From the NCBI GenBank assembly GCA_036852015.1, contig JAANDG010000220.1:122001-186000 (forward strand): a stretch of 64,000 nt of DNA. Reading direction: 5' to 3'. The notes beneath the pieces are model-generated. The model did not search any database. It saw only the letters and a program-made list of their open reading frames with translations, and was not told the DNA's origin. Source of the stretch: Pelodera strongyloides (Eukaryota > Nematoda > Chromadorea > Rhabditida > Rhabditidae). Numbering within the stretch: position 1 is the first letter of the stretch; each line of letters starts with the position of its first letter. This document shows positions 59,748 to 64,000 of this stretch, piece after piece. Both the position numbers and the translations under genes were made by a program.

Positions 59748-60955
59748 ATCCCGACAATGAACCGGTGACCCCACGGCACTTGAATTTAAACCAACACAAA
59801 ACCAACTTTAGCTTCTTTTACAAGCACGCTGCGGAATATCAGACATGCGATTACGCCGCACAGCAATAGCCTGTGGACAAAATTTTTAGGACTGTTGACG
59901 GTTCATGTTCCATCCCATTGTGTGTGATGGTTCATGTTCCATCCCATGTTTGATATTGGTATAGGTTTAAAAAAAATAACGAGACTTAAAACTATACTTG
60001 CGGCACATACACAGGACAGTTAAACCCCGTTTCGCCCCGTCATTTGCCGAAAAACCCCCAAAAAGCCCGATCACGTCCCATTCGCACAAAATAATCGGGG
60101 CCAAAATTGGGCCGGGGAACAAGTAACGCGTATTACTATGGAAAAGGGGAAGTTTGAAAATGTCTTCATTTACGCTGGGAAACTTTTGACAAATTTTGTT
60201 GTTGTTTACTTAATTGGGAACACACTTTCTATTAAAACAGCTGAACTTCAAAAGAGGGTAAATGCCCTTTAATCGAATTTTATTATGGTGCATGGAGTGT
60301 TTAGATTTTAGGTAGATTAGTTAGTTATTCGAAAAATGAACCATCACACACAAGAGAAGCTTGCGTTTTTTGCCTATGGTTCTTTGAGCGCCGTGTAAGC
60401 GCATATCTGATACTCCGCAGCTTGTCAACAAAAGAAGCTGAATTTCATGCTCGGTGGCTCAAAGCGAGCAACCTGCCGTGGGGTTAGCGGCGGGCTGGCC
60501 TGCTTGTCGTTGATAATGACAGTGGTCATGTGTGGTCATAATGTCCATATAGTCCCCTAGCCAATTTTTGAAATCCCTAACGGGCAAATCGTACGTTGTT
60601 AGTGAAACACAATCTCCGAAAATGCATATTATATACAAAGGACTTATGCTTGAACTATTGCAAGACACATGTGTGTGTACCATGCGTTTGTATCTAACTC
60701 GCTTTTCGATCGTTCTTTTAATTTCTTCAGCGTTCTGACTCCAATAAATTGTTCAACACCGCCTATTCACTAATATCTAATACTATATGAGCTCTGTGGC
60801 GAAACCCAGGGATAAACATTTAACATATTTTCACAAAATACACCCACAAATAGGGTAATATACCATTTATTCATCAAATGGTGCACCAAAATCTGCTACC
60901 GTTTCTGCTGGGAGTCACTAATTACGTAACAATGGCTTGATTGAGGGATATTGAC
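59748..60955. repeat. Dispersed repeat segment, copy D
   Basis: Matches copy B from CCCGACAATGAACCGGTGAC onward and extends to TTGATTGAGGGATAT, where copies A and C continue into the phosphatase fragment but this copy enters unrelated sequence. Confidence 0.75.
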
Positions 60956-61522
60956 GCAGTTCGTACCAGAACATATTCACTCACTTCAACAGATGTTTGC
61001 TTGATTTGATATAGGAAAGGGGAACTGGATATCACTGCCATAGAACTATTGCGAAGTTACTAAAGGACATGCAATAAGCATTGGGTACCTTCACTTATTG
61101 TTAGTTAGGAACAGCAATTGCTTGATCAGTCATGAATTTGTATTTATTTTGGTAAATAGCCGTTAAAACATTCTTTTCGCGCTTATTGGCCACAGAACGG
61201 CTCAGCACTAACAGTTATATGAACATCGCACAGTAAACAAGTAGGCTATAGACTATAAGCAATAATGTATCAAATGAAGTAGAAGTATAGTTTTAGAGAA
61301 TGGTAGTGATAATGGGATAACATCAATTCTGATCCGCTTGAAATGTTTTCCCACAACAATTTTCGAATTTGCGAACCGAAATATGAACTTTTAATAGCCT
61401 CTCTTCCACATAGCCTGACTTACGGGCCAATACGACATGTTTCACTACTTCACTGAATTGAATAGCGTACTTATGCAGTTTGTAAACAATGGTATACTCT
61501 TACCATCAGTTATGGTCAGCTA

Positions 61523-61935
61523 TTAAAGGGTCAGGCCCATTTCAAATGACCCCTATTTTTGATGATTCCATCTGATTCTTCATGTCAAATATAGTAGGAT
61601 ATGATATTTTCCTAATTTTCAAGCGCAAAATTCACGCAGTATTCGTCAATTTACCATTGCCAGTCATACCCAACTATTTATCGCAGTTGTCACGCCCCTT
61701 CGCGCTAATTGGGCAATATGCTCTATTGGGCGTGGCAATTGCGATATTGTCCAATAGCGCGAAGGGGCGTGTCAATGCGATAAATAGTTTGGGTATGACC
61801 GCCCACGGTAAATTGCCGAATAGTGTGTGAATTTTGAGCTTGAAAATTAGAAAATATAGCATAGCTATATTTGACATCGAGAACTAGATGGAATCATCAA
61901 AAATAGGGTCATTTGAAATGGGCCTGACCCTTTAA
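61523..61935. mobile_element. TTAA-flanked 413-bp palindromic MITE
   Basis: Starts TTAAAGGGTCAGGCCCATTT and ends AAATGGGCCTGACCCTTTAA; the arms remain complementary over most of the length. Confidence 0.85.
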
Positions 61936-62427
61936 ACAAAAAAAAAAATACCGCTTTAAAAAAAAAAAAAAATACATTTTTTTTTTTTTTTTTTGCAACA
62001 TTTTTTTTTACATTTTGTATAAACAAATTGTGAGGTGTGTGATTCTAATAAATTAGATTCACACAATGGTGCGACCGCCTTCAGAATTTAAATTTCCCGC
62101 TTCTTGTAAGAATTCCGACAGCTGTCGTTTGGATTTACTCGTAGTGTTGTTTTGATTGTTTTGAGTGTAGATTGTTGATCTTCATCTTTATCTTCACTGC
62201 AATTAGCATATGCTATGAAACAATGAAACCCTATCATAATACCCAAAGTCTTACCAATGATATGCGAGTTCATTATAGTATCTTCTTATGCAATATATCT
62301 GTGCATATACCAGACCAGTTGATATCTGTTAACCCTTGGGCACTTGTCCTCTTTCATCCTTCCCGTATAGGGTCATCGAGCACTGATACAAATCCTCATT
62401 TGTACGTGAACAACTGTTGGGACTCTA

Positions 62428-62437
62428 GATCTCTCTT

Positions 62438-62485
<48 letters not shown>

Positions 62486-62498
62486 CCTCTTTCTCTCT
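62428..62498. repeat. TC-rich microsatellite
   Basis: CTCTCT repeats with a few CCC and TTT interruptions, about 150 bases upstream of the mucin-like start codon. Confidence 0.9.
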
Positions 62499-62647
62499 GG
62501 TCATTCTATCCGACTCCGCCCACTCTTGCTCAGAGGAGGTCCTTTGGGGAGGAAAAACTCCCTCATCTTTCTGTGACTCATTCCCTGTCATATCTTCCTG
62601 ATCTGGCATTCCTCAAGATTCCAACCAAATCCGGCACCTACTACGTC

Positions 62648-63924
62648 ATGTCTGACGTCATCAAAAAGAAGAAACCCTCTCTCCTACTGTACTTACTACT
62701 AGGAACTGTTGCTTTGATTACTGTAATTGCAATTGTGTTATTTTTCTTATTGTCTGGTTTCAATAAGGAGACAGCACTACCTCTTGAAGGCGGAAATACG
62801 ACGGTTATTCCTGACGTTGACCTTTTGGAGACCGTTACTGAAGGTAATAGAGACACGTCGACTGCTCCGACGCCAAGTACCGTAGTAACTACGACGGAGA
62901 CGAGTACGTCAGCAGAGACTTCGAGTTCGGAAGAGACTACTGAAGGCTCGACCACTCGACAGTCCTCCGACGAAGAACTACCAGAACTGACAACGACCAC
63001 AGAGACTATTTTGAGAATGACAACATTGGAGTCGACAACGCTTTCTGAGTTGATTACTTCTACTGTTGACACCACGACGGTTACTACTGAATCAACTACT
63101 TCGGAAGCTACTACTTCGGCCACGGAAACTACGACGGAAGTTACCACATCAGAGGTAAGATTTATACTTGTGTACAAACACTGCTTGTTGTTAGAGGGAA
63201 TTTCGCCGTAAGATAAGTTTACATACGTTTTGCTACCCACAACCATTAGATCTTGTTACTGAAATAACAACAACTTTCTCTGTTACCCCACTTGATTAAT
63301 GACTACTGTTCGTGGTTGTTTGTGTTTGTTTACTGTTCTTAGTTTGCTTGTTTGTTTGTTTGAGTGTTACGCTCCTGTTAGTAACACTACTAAATGAGTC
63401 ATTTACACGGTGTTCCACTTGACAGCTTTCTAGTGCATATTTACGTAAATGGAAGTCAAATGACACACAAATAAACTAACACCACTGCTTAAAACTAACA
63501 AAGAATATGATGTCTAATTCTTAATTTTATTTTTCATTTATTTATTTTCTATCATTCGCAGCCTGTTACTGAAACAACAACGACTTCTGAGACGGCCACT
63601 CCTATAGATGTTTCCAACTTATTGGATACTAATCAAGAGGTTTATTATTTACATATTTTCACTCACATTTGTACTTTAATAATAATTTTGTTTTTTCAGC
63701 TAATAATTCTCTAACTCTAAACAACATTAACAGTAATATAAATGAATTTAGATTGCAAATGAAAAATTGGCTATGGACGGCCTTAGTGCTCAATGGGCAA
63801 TTTGTACAAACATTTGAATAACATAAATGATAATATAATATTTTCAGCTTGCCTCAAAAGTCGAAAAGTGTTCTGCAGTGTTGTCCACAGCAATTTCTTG
63901 TCCAATTACAGCACAGGAAATACG
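62648..63924 (+). CDS. Thr/Ser-rich mucin-like single-pass membrane protein (runs off the right edge)
   Basis: Three in-phase exons are visible: 62648-63154, 63562-63639 and 63848-63924, and the last donor (GTATGT) shows that more follow. The ATG was chosen because the next residues give a short Lys-rich cytosolic tail (MSDVIKKKK) and then one membrane helix (about residues 12-36, LLLYLLLGTVALITVIAIVL). The following 130 residues are dominated by Thr, Ser and Glu (TTTVTTESTTSEATTSATET), a heavily O-glycosylated stalk. After it come Cys residues (KCSAVLSTAISCPIT) that could begin a folded ectodomain. The nature of that domain is beyond the window. Confidence 0.75.
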
Positions 63925-64000
63925 GTATGTTTTCAGATTTATTTGACTAACCAGACGGCTATCGCCGCCTGAGGCGACTTTCAAAATCTAAAATGCAGAA

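Larger units (their letters stand above)
60956..62647. other. Intergenic 5' flank of the mucin-like gene
   Basis: No supported exon. It holds a MITE (61523-61935), poly-A/poly-T runs (61938-62010) and a TC microsatellite (62428-62498). Confidence 0.5.

Noticed and set aside
62641..63246. 201-codon minus-strand frame opposite the mucin-like exon
   Set aside because: Thr codons (ACN) read as Val/Ser/Gly-type codons on the other strand, so the Val/Ser-rich translation is a complement artefact.

Overview
The window looks like a nematode genome, A+T-rich and full of transposons. Evidence: short GT-AG introns with TTTTCAG-type acceptors; acceptor-like sites a few bases upstream of most start codons, as expected for spliced-leader trans-splicing; a type-II-membrane FkbM-family protein of the nematode kind; and a large cysteine-rich secreted protein that recalls nematode DUF19 families. 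The species cannot be named from the sequence.

Genes, left to right, rebuilt exon by exon with consistent splice phase. The amino-terminal part of an RFC1-like protein lies on the minus strand (cut at base 1). ATG5 (minus, 259 aa) faces PSMB1/proteasome beta-6 (plus, 257 aa) head to head. Sorbitol dehydrogenase (minus, 349 aa, 11 exons) has an 8-kb intron full of transposons. A 583-residue, 16-exon secreted Cys-rich protein (plus) follows, then an FkbM-family type II membrane protein (plus), then the start of a second secreted protein (plus) whose last intron runs into Helitrons. A Thr/Ser-rich mucin-like membrane protein (plus) is cut by the right edge.

Mobile DNA fills the rest. Inside the sorbitol dehydrogenase intron is a nearly pristine Penelope-like element with an amino-terminal GIY-YIG nuclease and carboxy-terminal reverse transcriptase (Naiad type). 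It is preceded head to tail by a truncated copy, so a 1168-bp pseudo-LTR occurs twice, and the whole has split a TTAA hairpin MITE. Each pseudo-LTR holds every core nucleotide of a hammerhead ribozyme and three 6-bp helices, but with the three strands in an order that is not a circular permutation of the known types, plus a fourth helix that closes the far ends of stems I and II. This is the most interesting object in the window. The element's 5' leader also holds a five-hairpin block present twice with compensating base changes.

From 33997 to 46973 lie three tandem Helitron-like elements, one swollen by about 33 copies of a 135-bp repeat. From 46974 to about 61000 is a patchwork of duplicated segments (two carrying a captured protein-tyrosine-phosphatase end), several TTAA-flanked hairpin elements, a Merlin/IS1595-like transposon with an exact 8-bp target duplication, and a solo LTR whose empty site survives in a sister copy. 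A 1.55-kb foldback element with a tRNA-like sequence in each arm sits in an intron of the Cys-rich gene.
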